Assembly: GCF_018127925.1 (NCBI RefSeq)
Contig: NZ_CP072347.1
Location: 498,501 to 562,500, forward strand
DNA from: Prevotella melaninogenica
Lineage (GTDB): Bacteria; Bacteroidota; Bacteroidia; Bacteroidales; Bacteroidaceae
Reading direction: 5' to 3'
DNA length: 64,000 bases
Shown: positions 63,132-64,000 of the stretch, in pieces
Numbering within the stretch: position 1 is the first letter of the stretch
How the letters are laid out: each line of letters starts with the position of its first letter
Position numbers and translations under genes: made by a program
Notes under the pieces: model-generated
Told to the model about the DNA's origin: nothing
Seen by the model: the letters and a program-made list of their open reading frames with translations, nothing else
The model's database searches: none

Positions 63132-63265
63132 CAATTGATGCTTAATAGGCTTGCAAAAGATGCCCTTTTAAAGTCTTATTAACGCCCTTTTGAAACCTTG
63201 CTAAGCATCTTTTGAATCCTCTTTTTGCAACTACTTGGTAATAAATGACTTAGAAAGGAAATAAA
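63132..63265 (+). repeat. Dispersed intergenic repeat, copy E
   Basis: Blocks GGCTTGCAAAAGATGCCCTT, TTAACGCCCTTTTGAAACC, AAGCATCTTTTGAATCC and TTGCAACTACTTGGTAATAA lie in order. It is 280 bp upstream of the wzi-like gene and on its strand. The remaining 63266-63517 has no gene, only a short TTACACAGAGCCAAAG motif near 63348. Confidence 0.85.
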
Positions 63266-63517
63266 ACAACTCACGTTTAAGTTATTTCCCTATCTTTTCT
63301 TTGAACATTTTGTCAATATATTTCCTTGTCTTTTGAAGTTAAATCTTACACAGAGCCAAAGAGTTAAGGGAGGGTTTATTTAAAGATATGTATCCACAGT
63401 GCGCTATTAATGCAAAATAGAGGAGGTGTGGACTGTTTTAACCACTTTTCTATTTGAAATCTAATAAGTTGCGTTTACTTGTGGAGGGATTAAGTTTGCC
63501 GGTCATCTTTTTTTTAT

Positions 63518-63525
63518 TATCTTTG
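63518..63525 (+). promoter_or_regulatory. Promoter -7 box of the wzi-like gene
   Basis: TATCTTTG fits TAnnTTTG, 20 bp before the ATG at 63546. Confidence 0.65.
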
Positions 63526-63545
63526 TAGCTGGTATTAACTTTATA

Positions 63546-64000
63546 ATGATGAAGAAGTTATTTTCAACCTTGGTTGTCCTTTTGATGACATCGACGATGC
63601 AGGCTCAGTATCAAGAGCCGGTGCGACGTGACACGTTAAAGTTGCAGCCATTAAAGGGCTTAGAATATAAGGTGGAGATGCAGGGGAGCCTTTCAAAAGG
63701 CAAGACCCCACTCTGGCTCAATGCCAATAAGTATGGACTCAGTTCGCTGGAGACGGCGAACGGCTATCTACGTGGGGGCATAGAACGCCCATTGAGCACG
63801 GATGAAGGGCAGAAGTTCGGCTTAGGCTATGGGTTAGATGTTGTCGTTCCTATCAATTATACAAGTAAGGCTGTTATCCAGCAGGCATACGTGGAAGGGC
63901 GATGGTTACATGGAACACTGACCATTGGAGCTAAGGAACAGCCGATGGAACTGAAGAACAATGAGCTCAGTTCGGGTTCGCAGACATTGGGTATCAATGC
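63546..64000 (+). CDS. Capsule assembly Wzi family protein (5' part)
   Basis: The frame runs off the window; 151 residues are visible. A signal peptide (MMKKLFSTLVVLLMTSTMQA) is followed by the Wzi/OprD-like barrel start, with LTIGAKEQPMELKNNELSSG near 126 and SQTLGINA at the edge. This wording is typical of Bacteroidetes Wzi proteins, outer-membrane barrels that anchor capsule polysaccharide. The ATG at 63546 is followed by a second ATG; either could be used. Confidence 0.8.
   Translation, partial: MMKKLFSTLVVLLMTSTMQAQYQEPVRRDTLKLQPLKGLEYKVEMQGSLSKGKTPLWLNANKYGLSSLETANGYLRGGIERPLSTDEGQKFGLGYGLDVVVPINYTSKAVIQQAYVEGRWLHGTLTIGAKEQPMELKNNELSSGSQTLGIN

Overview
The window looks like an oral or gut Prevotella chromosome, probably from the melaninogenica/histicola/jejuni group. 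Three things point there. Bacteroidetes-type promoters (TAnnTTTG at -7) precede many genes. Several secreted proteins end in Prevotella C-terminal tails such as GLYIVNGKKVVVK. Transporters and lipoproteins are of Bacteroidetes type (TonB receptor with CarboxypepD-like plug region, DUF4876, DUF4407, Wzi). No tRNA or rRNA gene was recognised.

Layout. 1-6.2 kb: a mobilizable resistance element with a HTH/excisionase-like protein, a RepA-like ATPase, a zinc-ribbon/Toprim primase-like protein, a candidate oriT, a MobV relaxase and the class A beta-lactamase gene cfxA. 6.2-10.5 kb: a graveyard with an Abi C-terminal fragment, a possible integrase fragment, a 5'-truncated BspA-like LRR gene, a complete IS982-family element, an IS5-family transposase gene and the end of a second IS982 copy. 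10.5-24.6 kb: a secreted glycan-degradation cluster (GHL10-like hydrolase, lectin-like secreted protein, GH95 alpha-L-fucosidase-like enzyme, GH2 beta-galactosidase, FucP/GluP-like sugar permease), suggesting use of fucosylated and galactosylated host glycans. 25.4-28.9 kb: a two-reverse-transcriptase antiphage system that matches DRT type 3 (Drt3a + Drt3b), with a downstream structured RNA containing ACACAC. 29-35.5 kb: an IS1634-family element and two 234-bp MITEs, each with a perfect 9-bp target duplication and each breaking a gene. 35.5-42 kb: a TonB-dependent receptor with three lipoproteins. 42.8-47.8 kb: a tandem-kinase sensor, a response regulator and a membrane protein. 48.1-51.8 kb: a 543-bp IS1595-like element with 8-bp target duplication, then a TOTE-type primase/helicase protein. 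52.3-55.7 kb: an IS4-family remnant, Ogt, an HdeD-like protein, a histidine phosphatase and a low-complexity secreted protein. 56.6-62.5 kb: a compact five-gene minus-strand operon (VWA, PP2C, two atypical kinases, DUF4407 membrane protein) resembling a TerY-P-type phospho-signalling triad that has gained a membrane partner. 63.5 kb to the end: the start of a Wzi capsule-assembly gene.

The points most worth following are the DRT3 locus with its putative template RNA, the VWA/PP2C/kinase/kinase/DUF4407 operon, and an unnamed intergenic repeat present in five copies (about 24.9, 42.4, 48.0, 52.0 and 63.2 kb). The repeat copies lie beside the defence-like genes and other accessory genes. Coordinates, frames, repeats and motifs were read by eye; family names come from recognition of motifs and not from database searches.
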